Origin: an uncultured Psychroserpens sp.
Lineage (GTDB): Bacteria > Bacteroidota > Bacteroidia > Flavobacteriales > Flavobacteriaceae
Direction: 5' to 3'
Length of the DNA: 64,000 nucleotides
Assembly: GCF_947503375.1 (NCBI RefSeq)
Contig: NZ_CANNDQ010000003.1
Location: 292,612 to 356,611 of the forward strand
Shown here: piece after piece, positions 16,744 to 25,777 of the stretch
How the letters are laid out: every line of letters begins with the position of its first letter
Position numbering within the stretch: position 1 is the first letter of the stretch
Notes under the pieces: model-generated
The model's database searches: none
Seen by the model: the letters and a program-made list of their open reading frames with translations, nothing else
Told to the model about the DNA's origin: nothing
Translations under genes and position numbers: made by a program

Positions 16744-19700
16744 TTAGAAATCGAAATTCAAGCCTAAAGTATATACTGTAGGTCTTGGGTAAAAGTTATT
16801 ATCAAGACCATTGAAATTTTCAGGATCTTGACCAGAATAATCAGTTATTAAAAACGGATTAGTAACAGCTCCATATAATTTAAGGCGTGTGTCTTTTATT
16901 ATACCATCAAACGTATAGCCAAGAGCAATATTCTCACAACGTAAGAATGCAGCATCCTCTAAGAAGTAATCAGATAAAGGCTGTTGGTTTTGTATTTGCG
17001 AAAATACAGGATTAGCAGCACCAGAATTAAAATCTAATACATTATTCAAGGCTTCAGTTTGGGTTTGAACAGCTCTTTCTGTGAAACCAGCTACTAAGCG
17101 TGCTGAATTATAAATTTTACCATCTAATTGCCCTCTGAAAGAGGCACTCAAATCCCAGTTCTTATAATTGGTTGTAAACCCAAAACCAAAGGTCCAATTT
17201 GGCCTAATTGCTTGATAGTATCTATCATTCTCATTGATTAAGTTGTCTCCATTCAAATCAACAAAGGCGCCAGGTATTGGATTTCCATTATCATCGTAAA
17301 TTTGCTTATACACAAAAGCAGAATATGCCTGCTCTCCTAAAGCGTGTTGAAAAAGAAATGTTCCTGTACCATCTGGAATTGTTGGTGTTTGATTGATAGA
17401 TGCTGCGCCATCAAGATCAGTAACTTCTGTTCTGTTGTAAGCTATATTTCCATTAAGTGAAAGGTTGAAGTTTTCAGAATTTACAGCATCGATGTTCAAG
17501 TTTAATTCAAAGCCTTCACTTTCCGTTTCACCAATATTTTGAATTACCTGTGGGCTTAACGCTTGGCCTGGAGGTACATCTGTTAGTACTAATAAGTCTG
17601 ATGTATTTCTTTTGTATATGTCAAACGAACCTGAAAGGAAACCACTATTAAAAAATGCAAAATCAATACCTAAGTTGTATGTAGTTGTTTTCTCCCAAGT
17701 AAGATCTGGATTAAACTCTTTTGCAGAATATAAATTTACGCCTGATAAATATTGACTGTTTGGGGAACCAATTTCAAATACGGGAACCGCTGGAAAAAAT
17801 CCTGCTAAACCAGTGATGTCTTGTTGTCCAGTTTCTCCCCAACCAATTCTTACTTTTAAATCGTTGATAAAGTTTACATTACTTAAAAATGTTTCTTCTT
17901 TGATTTTCCAAGCTAAAGCAGCTGCAGGAAAATATCCCCATCTGTTGTCTTCAGTGAATAACGATGATCCATCAGCTCTAAAAGAGAAGGTTAAAAGATA
18001 TTTCTCGTTAAGATTTACGTTGGCACGTCCAAAGAACGATTGTAAGTTCAAAGGGCTGAAAAAGCGATTGTTTGGATTATTCGGATCAAAATTTAAGACT
18101 CTTGTTCCAACTTCGCCTTGTTCAGGTGTTGCTGCATAAACAAACTCTTCTTTAAAACCATCGTTTTTAAAATTTTGATAAGCGTAACCTCCTTGTGCTT
18201 CAACACTTCTTACAAAACCTTCAAACTCTTTATTATATACAAGATATGCATCAAGCGTTGTATTTGTTATGTGTTGCTCTTCTCTGTAATTTACACCTGG
18301 ATTGAAAATAAATTCGCCTGGAGTTGCAGTTTGTCTATAAGTAGAAATAGCGTTATCACTAAATACCTCTTCGATATTTGCTCTAGAAGCTTCTATACCT
18401 AAATTTAAAACGGCTCTTAAATCTGGAAAGAAATGTAGTTTATAGTCAAACTTAATATTTGCTAGTAAACGCTTTACTTCTTCAGGGCGAGTACGTTGTT
18501 GTAGTAAAGCCAAAGGGTTTGAAGCTCCTATTAATGCATTTGGATTAGAACTAGCGTTAGAAGGATTCGTTTGGTTATAAAAACCACCAAATTGGCTATT
18601 TGCATCGTAAATAGGTTTTGTAGGATCCATGTTTAATGCACTTCCTAAAGCCCCATCATTATCAATTGCATTTTTTTCAATGTAAATTCCTTTTGCATTT
18701 AAGTCAATCTTTAAATGATCATCAAATAACTGAGGTGTTAATTTCAATGAAGCACTAACTCTTTCGTAATCATCAGTATCAACAACACCTTCAGAATTGT
18801 TATATCCTATTGAGGCACGGAAAGGTAATTTATCAAACAGATTGGCTCTAGCACTAAAATTATAGTCCGAAGAAATAGCAGTTCTTAAAATAGCATCTTG
18901 CCAGCTTGTATTGTATATTTCTCTTAAAGAACCGTCAAAACCAGTAATAATCTGTGAAGGTCTTTCAGAGGTGTTTACTGAACCAACAGGAACTCCTAAC
19001 CGACCTGTTTCCTCAGGGTGAAATTGTTGTATGAAGTTAACATATTCGCTGCTGTTCATAACATCAATAATCCCTGAATCAGGAATCGAACTAATAGAAG
19101 TATTAGCACTAAACGTAAATTGAGGTGCTCCAGAAGTACCTTTTTTAGTTGTTATTATAATAACACCATTTGATGCTCGAGAACCATAGATGGCTGTAGC
19201 AGAAGCATCTTTTAATATTGAAAAACTTTCAATATCATTTGGATTTATTAAGTTTAATGGATTACTTACACCTGCTGTTCCTCCGTTATCTAATGGTACA
19301 CCATCAATAACAATTAGAGGACTGTTATTTGCAGATAATGAAGCGCCTCCTCTAATTCTAATATTAGGTGCAGCATCTGGTTGACCACCAGCACTTGTAA
19401 TTCTAACACCCGCAGCTTTACCTTGAAGTAATTGATCTGCAGAAATGATGGCGCCTTTATTAAAATCTTTAGAAGATACAACTTCTACTGATCCTGTTAA
19501 ATCTTCTTTTTTGGCAGATCCATAACCTATTAATACAATTTCATCCAATTGAGCAGCATCTTCTGCTAAAGTAACATCAATTGTAGATTGCCCGTTGTAA
19601 GTAATTTCTTGTGTAACATATCCTAGATAAGAAAAAACAAGAATGTCACCTTCATTGACCTTAATGCTGTAATTGCCATTAAAATCTGTTGAAGCTCCAG

Positions 19701-19848
19701 TTGTAGTTCCTTTTACAAGGATATTAACGCCTGGTAGTGGTGATGCGTCAGCTAAATCTGTTACAGTACCTGTTACTGTTGTTTGAGCAAATAAATTTGC
19801 TGACAACAAAAAAGTAAGTAATAGTAAGCTATTTAAAAATGTTTTCAT
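16744..19848 (-). CDS. susC: SusC/RagA-family TonB-dependent outer-membrane transporter
   Basis: 1034 residues. Signal peptide to about residue 21; carboxypeptidase-regulatory-like domain (about 23-95, VTGTVTDLADASPLPGVNI); TonB-box-like segment EIVLIGYG; plug domain (about 110-230, with the IRIRGGASL and PLIVIDGVPL motifs); then the 22-strand barrel ending in LGLNFDF with the terminal Phe needed for BAM assembly. It imports malto-oligosaccharides across the outer membrane using TonB energy. First gene of the leftward sus operon. A LacI-type operator, a long inverted repeat and a motif shared with the transporter gene lie in its 5' region. Confidence 0.92.
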   Translation of the reverse strand: MKTFLNSLLLLTFLLSANLFAQTTVTGTVTDLADASPLPGVNILVKGTTTGASTDFNGNYSIKVNEGDILVFSYLGYVTQEITYNGQSTIDVTLAEDAAQLDEIVLIGYGSAKKEDLTGSVEVVSSKDFNKGAIISADQLLQGKAAGVRITSAGGQPDAAPNIRIRGGASLSANNSPLIVIDGVPLDNGGTAGVSNPLNLINPNDIESFSILKDASATAIYGSRASNGVIIITTKKGTSGAPQFTFSANTSISSIPDSGIIDVMNSSEYVNFIQQFHPEETGRLGVPVGSVNTSERPSQIITGFDGSLREIYNTSWQDAILRTAISSDYNFSARANLFDKLPFRASIGYNNSEGVVDTDDYERVSASLKLTPQLFDDHLKIDLNAKGIYIEKNAIDNDGALGSALNMDPTKPIYDANSQFGGFYNQTNPSNASSNPNALIGASNPLALLQQRTRPEEVKRLLANIKFDYKLHFFPDLRAVLNLGIEASRANIEEVFSDNAISTYRQTATPGEFIFNPGVNYREEQHITNTTLDAYLVYNKEFEGFVRSVEAQGGYAYQNFKNDGFKEEFVYAATPEQGEVGTRVLNFDPNNPNNRFFSPLNLQSFFGRANVNLNEKYLLTFSFRADGSSLFTEDNRWGYFPAAALAWKIKEETFLSNVNFINDLKVRIGWGETGQQDITGLAGFFPAVPVFEIGSPNSQYLSGVNLYSAKEFNPDLTWEKTTTYNLGIDFAFFNSGFLSGSFDIYKRNTSDLLVLTDVPPGQALSPQVIQNIGETESEGFELNLNIDAVNSENFNLSLNGNIAYNRTEVTDLDGAASINQTPTIPDGTGTFLFQHALGEQAYSAFVYKQIYDDNGNPIPGAFVDLNGDNLINENDRYYQAIRPNWTFGFGFTTNYKNWDLSASFRGQLDGKIYNSARLVAGFTERAVQTQTEALNNVLDFNSGAANPVFSQIQNQQPLSDYFLEDAAFLRCENIALGYTFDGIIKDTRLKLYGAVTNPFLITDYSGQDPENFNGLDNNFYPRPTVYTLGLNFDF

Positions 19849-19886
19849 ACACTATTTTTAAGTTAGTTTCTGTTTAGTTAATTCGT

Positions 19887-19903
19887 TTATATTTTCACTT
19901 CTA
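19887..19903. repeat. 17-bp motif shared by the susC and MFS-transporter leaders (copy 1)
   Basis: TTATATTTTCACTTCTA occurs here, 39-55 bases upstream of susC, and again at 21309-21325, 59-75 bases upstream of the transporter start. The two copies are on the same strand, so they have opposite orientation to their genes. A shared regulator site is the simplest explanation. Confidence 0.6.
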
Positions 19904-19914
19904 GGGTTAAAACT

Positions 19915-19940
19915 ATGTAAAATTTGGGTAAATTTTACAT
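19915..19940. promoter_or_regulatory. 11-bp inverted repeat in the susC upstream region
   Basis: ATGTAAAATTT (19915-19925) and AAATTTTACAT (19930-19940) are exact reverse complements with a four-base spacer. It may be an operator or an RNA hairpin in the susC leader, 67-92 bases before the start codon. Confidence 0.5.
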
Positions 19941-19960
19941 TATGAAAATGCATTGGCTAA

Positions 19961-19976
19961 ACGAAAACGTTTTCGT
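19961..19976. promoter_or_regulatory. LacI-family operator between susC and lacI
   Basis: ACGAAAACGTTTTCGT is a perfect 16-bp palindrome with the central CG typical of LacI/GalR operators. It lies 113 bases upstream of susC and 216 bases upstream of the divergent regulator gene, so one site may control the sus operon and the regulator itself. The rest of the 343-base interval is AT-rich with no gene. Confidence 0.75.
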
Positions 19977-20191
19977 GTTAAAAACTTTTTTTAAATTAAC
20001 AGAAATCAACAATAAATGACCAATAATTATTGATATTGCAATAAAATAATATCTTTATTGCCATATATAAAATATTGGCGCAATCCTTTTTTTTATTAAA
20101 ATAATGAATTTTTAAGAAAAAGACAATTTTAAGTCACTCGTGTTTAGACGTCATTAGTTTAAACTTTTATCAAAATACAGCTACCATTAAA

Positions 20192-21256
20192 ATGAAGAGG
20201 AAAATTACATTAAAACAAATAGCAAAAGAGCTCGATGTTTCTATATCGACAGTTTCTAAGGCACTCAGAAACAGTATTGAAATTAGTGAAGATACACGTC
20301 AAAAAGTACAAGCTTTCGCTAAGCTTTATAATTACAGACCAAATAATATAGCACTTAGCTTAAAAAATAGAAAGACAAAAACCATTGGTATAATTATACC
20401 AGAGATTGTACATCATTTTTTCTCTAAAGTGATTACTGGAATTGAATTGGTAGCTAATAAGAGAGGATATAATGTTATTGTTGGACTTTCAAATGAGTCA
20501 TTTGATAAAGAGGTAATCAACATGCAAATGCTAGCAAATGGTAGTATAGATGGGTTTATTTTATCAATTGCAAAAGAAACATTACAACAACAAGATTATC
20601 ACCATTTTATAGAGACTATTAACCAAGGTATGCCGATTGTTATGTTTGATCGTGTGGTTAATGAAATTCCTTGTGATAAGGTTATTGTAGACGATATTGA
20701 AGGTGCCAAAAAAGCTGTAGAAAAACTTATTAGTAATGGCTGTAAACATATAGGTATTATAACAACTAAAGATTATGTTAGCGTTGGGAAGTTAAGAACA
20801 CAAGGCTATCTTACTGCCTTAGATGATCATAAGATAGAACCAGAATCTTCATTAATATTAAAAGTTGATGATAAATTACTTTCAGATGATCATTTAGATG
20901 CTTTAGAAAAAGAAATTGAACAATTGTTTAAATCAAATAAAAGTATCGATGGTATTTTTGCAGTAAATGAATTGTATGCTGTTACAGCTATGAAAGTGGC
21001 AAGAAAACTTGGTTACGAAGTGCCTAATGATATACAAGTTATTAGCTTTACAGATGGTGTGTTATCAAAACATTCCACACCCAGTTTAACTACAGTAAGT
21101 CAACATGGTCAAGAAATAGGCGAAAAAGCAGCGGATTTGTTAATTAATAGGCTTGAAATGGATGATGAAGATGAGATTGCAGAAGATGAGGAAGAATACT
21201 ATGAAACGGTGATAATTGAAACCGATTTGATAGAGCGCGAATCTACCAAATCTTAA
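20192..21256 (+). CDS. LacI-family regulator of the alpha-glucan locus
   Basis: 354 residues. N-terminal HTH at about 4-26 (ITLKQIAKELDVSISTVSKAL), hinge helix with the minor-groove leucines in NNIALSLK (51-58), then a periplasmic-binding-protein-like effector domain from about 63. The effector is probably maltose or a related sugar. Unlike most relatives the C-terminus carries an acidic insertion (DDEDEIAEDEEE) just before the usual ETDLIERES end. The palindrome at 19961-19976 is its most likely operator. It stands between the sus operon and the intracellular maltose genes, replacing the hybrid SusR regulator known from gut Bacteroides. Confidence 0.88.
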   Translation: MKRKITLKQIAKELDVSISTVSKALRNSIEISEDTRQKVQAFAKLYNYRPNNIALSLKNRKTKTIGIIIPEIVHHFFSKVITGIELVANKRGYNVIVGLSNESFDKEVINMQMLANGSIDGFILSIAKETLQQQDYHHFIETINQGMPIVMFDRVVNEIPCDKVIVDDIEGAKKAVEKLISNGCKHIGIITTKDYVSVGKLRTQGYLTALDDHKIEPESSLILKVDDKLLSDDHLDALEKEIEQLFKSNKSIDGIFAVNELYAVTAMKVARKLGYEVPNDIQVISFTDGVLSKHSTPSLTTVSQHGQEIGEKAADLLINRLEMDDEDEIAEDEEEYYETVIIETDLIERESTKS

Positions 21257-21300
21257 ATTTAACACCTCAATAATAAAAACTTTACTATATTTACACCCTA

Positions 21301-21340
21301 ATCAAAACTTATATTTTCACTTCTACATTTAAGTTTTGAT
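21301..21340 (+). promoter_or_regulatory. Stem-loop presenting the shared 17-bp motif before the transporter
   Basis: ATCAAAACTT (21301-21310) and AAGTTTTGAT (21331-21340) are exact reverse complements. The 20-base loop holds the motif shared with the susC upstream region (copy 2 at 21309-21325). It lies 44 bases before the transporter ATG and may be an operator or leader RNA element. Confidence 0.55.
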
Positions 21341-21383
21341 AAGTTTCATCGCTTGTCAATAGTATTAATTAATACATACTATT

Positions 21384-22748
21384 ATGAAAAAGCGCACGCT
21401 AGGTTTTTGGGAAATCTGGAATATGAGTTTCGGTTTCTTAGGAATCCAAATGGGTTTTGCCCTTCAAAATGCCAATGCTAGTAGAATTTTACAGATTTTT
21501 GGAGCTGACGTTCATGAGTTATCATGGTTTTGGCTAATTGCTCCATTTATGGGACTTATAGTTCAGCCAATAATAGGTCACTATAGTGATAACACTTGGA
21601 CTCGATTTGGTCGTAGAAAACCGTTCTTCCTACTTGGTGCTGTATTAGCTTCAATAGGAATGATACTAATTCCTCAAGCTGATTTTATGATCGCTATTCT
21701 CCCAGCACTTTGGGTTGGAGCAGGTATGCTTATGATAATGGACGCCTCTTTTAATATTGCCATGGAACCATTTAGAGCACTAGTTGCAGATAATCTTTCA
21801 GATGAACAAACAACTCAAGGATTTAGTGTCCAAACGGCTTTAATTGGTGTTGGAGCTGTGGTTGGTTCTTGGCTGCCTTGGATGTTAAGTAACTGGTTTG
21901 GGGTAGCAAAAACATCTACAGATGGAACAGTTCCTGAAAATTTATTATGGTCTTTTATTATAGGTGCTGTAGTACTTATAGGTTCTATATTAATAACCAT
22001 TTTTACAACTAAAGAATATTCACCTGAAGAACTAGCTCAATTCGAAGATGAAAAAGCACATCAAAAGGCAATAGAAGAAGATGGTGAAGAACGTAAAGCC
22101 AAGCTTACTGATATTTTTGAGGATTTTAGAAAAATGCCAGAAACCATGAGACAATTAAGTTGGGTACAATTCTTCTCTTGGTTTGCTTTATTTGGAATGT
22201 GGGTTTTTGCTGTACCAGCAATAGCACAGCATATATATGGATTGCCTCCAGAAGATGCTAGTAGCGAAACTTATCAAGAAGCTGGTAATTGGGTAGGTAT
22301 TCTATTTGGAATTTACAACGGAGTTTCCGCAATTTTTGCTTTTTTATTGCCTGTGATAGCAAAAAAAATAAGTAGGAAGAAAACTCATGCTCTTTCTTTA
22401 TTCATTGGAGGAATCGGCTTGATATTAATTTACTTCATGCCTAATGAGAACTGGCTCATATTGCCAATGGTATGCATTGGAATTGCATGGGCAAGTATAC
22501 TTTCAATGCCTTATGCCATGCTAGCTGGATCGATTTCTCCAAAAAAGATGGGTGTTTATATGGGAATTTTCAATTTTTTTATAGTCATCCCTCAAATTAT
22601 TAATGGAATCATTGGAGGTCCGCTTGTTAAATACGCCTATGATAATCATGCAATCTTTGCATTAGTAGTAAGTGGTATAAGTTTCATTATAGCTGGATTA
22701 CTATCATTTAAGATTAACGACAAAAAGGATAAAGTACTCAATGCATAA
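21384..22748 (+). CDS. MFS sugar transporter, probable maltose importer
   Basis: 454 residues with about 12 membrane helices and the GPH/sucrose-type major-facilitator signature: the GHYSDNTWTRFGRRKPFFLLGA loop between helices 2 and 3 (cited in two pieces: GHYSDNTWTRFG, RRKPFFLLG) and an acidic cytoplasmic loop near 215-245. It should carry maltose or short malto-oligosaccharides into the cytoplasm by cation symport. It is the first gene of the rightward catabolic operon and overlaps pgmB by eight bases, which links import with metabolism. Confidence 0.85.
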   Translation: MKKRTLGFWEIWNMSFGFLGIQMGFALQNANASRILQIFGADVHELSWFWLIAPFMGLIVQPIIGHYSDNTWTRFGRRKPFFLLGAVLASIGMILIPQADFMIAILPALWVGAGMLMIMDASFNIAMEPFRALVADNLSDEQTTQGFSVQTALIGVGAVVGSWLPWMLSNWFGVAKTSTDGTVPENLLWSFIIGAVVLIGSILITIFTTKEYSPEELAQFEDEKAHQKAIEEDGEERKAKLTDIFEDFRKMPETMRQLSWVQFFSWFALFGMWVFAVPAIAQHIYGLPPEDASSETYQEAGNWVGILFGIYNGVSAIFAFLLPVIAKKISRKKTHALSLFIGGIGLILIYFMPNENWLILPMVCIGIAWASILSMPYAMLAGSISPKKMGVYMGIFNFFIVIPQIINGIIGGPLVKYAYDNHAIFALVVSGISFIIAGLLSFKINDKKDKVLNA

Positions 22749-23433
22749 AAAAGGATTCATATTTGATCTAGACGGAGTTATCGTTGATACAGCAAAGTAT
22801 CACTTTTTAGCGTGGAAAAAATTAGCCAATAGTATTGGTGTTGATTTTTCTGAAGTACAAAATGAGCAACTCAAAGGTGTTAGCCGAGTACGTTCGTTAG
22901 AAAAAATATTAGAATGGGGAAATAAAACCCTTTCAGAGGATGAATTCATGAAGCTAATGGGCTTAAAAAATGATGATTACCTCACTTATATTAACAATAT
23001 GGACGAGTCAGAAATTCTTCCAGACGTTACAAGAATATTAAATATTTTAATTGAAAAAAAACAGGCTATAGCTTTAGGTTCTGCAAGTAAAAATGCAACA
23101 TCAATTCTTCGCAAAGTAAATTTATTGAGCAAATTTGAAGCTATAGTAGATGGTAATGATGTTTCAAAGGCCAAACCAGATCCAGAAGTGTTTTTAATTG
23201 GAGCAAAGTTGCTTAATATAATGCCTGAAAATTGTATTGTATTTGAAGATTCAGTAGCTGGTATACAAGCAGCAAATACAGCAAATATGATTTCAATTGG
23301 AATTGGAGATGAAAAAGTTCTACATGAAGCTGACTATATTTTTAAGGACTTTACTGAGGTATCTCAAGTTTTTATCGAACACATCATATCAAACAAAATA
23401 CAACCAAAAAATAAAATATCAATCAATAATTGA
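22741..23433 (+). CDS. pgmB: Beta-phosphoglucomutase
   Basis: 230-residue HAD-superfamily enzyme that converts beta-glucose 1-phosphate to glucose 6-phosphate. Seen: motif I DLDGVIVD (nucleophile D9, acid/base D11), the cap domain from about 15 with the HFLAWKKLA segment and the GVSRVRSLE substrate-specificity loop, motif II LGSASKN, motif III K in SKAKPDPE, and motif IV FEDSVAGI. It works directly after the GH65 phosphorylase encoded next. The start overlaps the transporter gene by eight bases. Confidence 0.93.
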   Translation: MHKKGFIFDLDGVIVDTAKYHFLAWKKLANSIGVDFSEVQNEQLKGVSRVRSLEKILEWGNKTLSEDEFMKLMGLKNDDYLTYINNMDESEILPDVTRILNILIEKKQAIALGSASKNATSILRKVNLLSKFEAIVDGNDVSKAKPDPEVFLIGAKLLNIMPENCIVFEDSVAGIQAANTANMISIGIGDEKVLHEADYIFKDFTEVSQVFIEHIISNKIQPKNKISINN

Positions 23434-23445
23434 TCTTTAAATAGA

Positions 23446-25752
23446 ATGAACAATATTTATATACAACCAAATCATTGGTCAATCATAGAAGAAGGGTTTA
23501 AGCCTGAACGTGTTAAGTCATCAGAAAGCTTAATGAGTTTGGGGAATGGTGCTATGGGCCAACGTGCTAATTTTGAAGAACATTATTCTGGTGATACATT
23601 TCAAGGGAGCTACGTTGCAGGAGTCTACTATCCAGATAAAACTAGAGTAGGTTGGTGGAAAAATGGGTATCCAGAATATTTCGCAAAGGTATTAAATGCA
23701 CCTAATTGGATCGGAATTAATGTAACTATTAATGATGAGGTCTTAGATTTAGCCACGTGCAATAAAATTGAAGATTTCAAGAGAGAGCTTAATATGAAAG
23801 AAGGTTGGTTGTCTCGTAGTTTCGTTGCAACACTTCAAAACTTCATTCAAGTTAAGATAGAAACTAAACGTTTTTTGAGCCTTGATATAGATGAAGTAGG
23901 AGCTATAGAGTATAATGTAACGCCCATAAATAATGATGCTCAAATTAACTTCTCACCCTATTTAGATAATGGGATTACTAATGAAGACTCTAATTGGGAT
24001 GATAAGTTCTGGGATGTACTAAGTGTAAATCATGAAAATGAACAAGCTTTCATTGTATCAAAAACAATGAAAACACATTTTTATGTGTGTACATCAATGC
24101 AAACACAAGTGTCACTTAATGGTAAGGTTATAAAACAAGATAAAACCATTAGTGATTCTATAGATAAAATTGAGTTTACCTATCAAAATCAAGTCAATAA
24201 AGGCGATACAATTACACTTACAAAATATGGAGGTTATACTTCAGATAGAAATCATGATAAAAATGAATTGATTTCTGTAGCAAAGAAGACACTTAATAAA
24301 GTCTCTGAATTGGGATTCAATACGTTATTAGAAATGCAAAAACAGGCATGGGCAAAAATTTGGAACATGTCCGATATCACAATTGAAGGTGATGTTGAAG
24401 CGCAACAGGGTATTAGGTTTAATATATTTCAATTAAATCAAACCTATCTAGGTAAAGATGCACGTTTAAATATAGGTCCTAAAGGATTTACTGGAGAGAA
24501 ATATGGTGGAAGCACATATTGGGATACCGAAGCATATTGCATTCCATTTTATATGGCTACAAAAGATCAAAATGTGGCTAAAAGTTTACTTGAGTATCGC
24601 TACAATCATCTAGAAAAAGCAATCGAGAATGCTCAAAAAATTGGGTTCTCTAATGGTGCCGCATTATACCCTATGGTGACTATGAATGGTGAAGAATGCC
24701 ATAATGAATGGGAAATTACTTTTGAAGAAATCCATCGTAATGGAGCCATAGCATTTGCTATATATAATTATCATCGATATACTAATGATTATAGCTATAT
24801 TCCAGAGAAAGGATTAGAGGTGCTTATTGGAATTTCAAGATTCTGGCATCAACGCGCTACATTTTCTGAAGCAAAAAACAAATATGTTATTCTCGGTGTA
24901 ACAGGGCCAAATGAATATGAAAATAATGTAAACAATAATTGGTATACTAATTATATTGCCAAATGGTGCATTGATTACACTATAGAAAATATTCAAAAAA
25001 CAGAAAGAGAGTATAACTCAGATTACATAAGAGTTATGCATAAAGCTAAGCTTTCAAAAGCCGAGTTACAACAATGGAAAGTTGTAGCAGATGGTATGTT
25101 TTTTCCGTTTTCAGAAGAAAACCAAGTATTCTTACAACAAGATGGTTTTTTAGATAAAGAATTAATTACAGTTTCTAATTTGCCAAGTTCAGAAAGACCA
25201 ATAAATCAAAAATGGTCGTGGGATCGTATTTTACGCTCACCATATATAAAGCAAGCAGATACACTTCAAGGGTTCTACTTTTTTGAAGATCACTTTTCTG
25301 ATGAAGAATTAGAGCGTCATTTTGATTTTTATGAGCCATTCACTGTACACGAAAGTTCACTTTCACCTTGTGTTCACAGTATCCAAGCAGCCAAGTTAGG
25401 TCGTATGGAGCAAGCATATGAGTTTTATTTGCAAACATCCAGACTCGATCTAGATGATTATAATAAAGAGGTCGAAGAAGGCTTGCATATTACGTCTATG
25501 GCAGGAACATGGATGAGTATTGTAGAAGGATTTGGAGGAATGCGTATTAAAGACAATATGTTATCATTTGAACCTAAAATACCAAAACAATGGGAAGCGT
25601 ATTCGTTCAAGGTTAATTTTAGAAATCAAATTATTAAAATTAACGCATGTCAAGGCCATACACACTTTGAACTTGAAGGTCATCAAGATCTAGATATTTT
25701 AGTTAATGGAAAACGAGTTACCATAAGTCCTAATAGTTTGGTGACTGTATAA
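23446..25752 (+). CDS. GH65 maltose phosphorylase
   Basis: 768 residues. It splits maltose with inorganic phosphate to glucose and beta-glucose 1-phosphate in the cytoplasm. No signal peptide is present. Domain order is N-terminal beta-sandwich (about 1-265), linker helices, an (alpha/alpha)6 barrel (about 320-700), and a short C-terminal beta domain. The general-acid glutamate lies in the GEECHNEWEITFEE segment (E421 in HNEWE); phosphate-binding pieces lie near TSMAGTWMSIVEGFGGMR (cut here into TSMAGTW and GFGGMR). The neighbouring mutase makes maltose the likely substrate, rather than trehalose or kojibiose. Confidence 0.92.
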   Translation: MNNIYIQPNHWSIIEEGFKPERVKSSESLMSLGNGAMGQRANFEEHYSGDTFQGSYVAGVYYPDKTRVGWWKNGYPEYFAKVLNAPNWIGINVTINDEVLDLATCNKIEDFKRELNMKEGWLSRSFVATLQNFIQVKIETKRFLSLDIDEVGAIEYNVTPINNDAQINFSPYLDNGITNEDSNWDDKFWDVLSVNHENEQAFIVSKTMKTHFYVCTSMQTQVSLNGKVIKQDKTISDSIDKIEFTYQNQVNKGDTITLTKYGGYTSDRNHDKNELISVAKKTLNKVSELGFNTLLEMQKQAWAKIWNMSDITIEGDVEAQQGIRFNIFQLNQTYLGKDARLNIGPKGFTGEKYGGSTYWDTEAYCIPFYMATKDQNVAKSLLEYRYNHLEKAIENAQKIGFSNGAALYPMVTMNGEECHNEWEITFEEIHRNGAIAFAIYNYHRYTNDYSYIPEKGLEVLIGISRFWHQRATFSEAKNKYVILGVTGPNEYENNVNNNWYTNYIAKWCIDYTIENIQKTEREYNSDYIRVMHKAKLSKAELQQWKVVADGMFFPFSEENQVFLQQDGFLDKELITVSNLPSSERPINQKWSWDRILRSPYIKQADTLQGFYFFEDHFSDEELERHFDFYEPFTVHESSLSPCVHSIQAAKLGRMEQAYEFYLQTSRLDLDDYNKEVEEGLHITSMAGTWMSIVEGFGGMRIKDNMLSFEPKIPKQWEAYSFKVNFRNQIIKINACQGHTHFELEGHQDLDILVNGKRVTISPNSLVTV

Positions 25753-25777
25753 ATTAAAGCCACTTAAAACTTTTATT

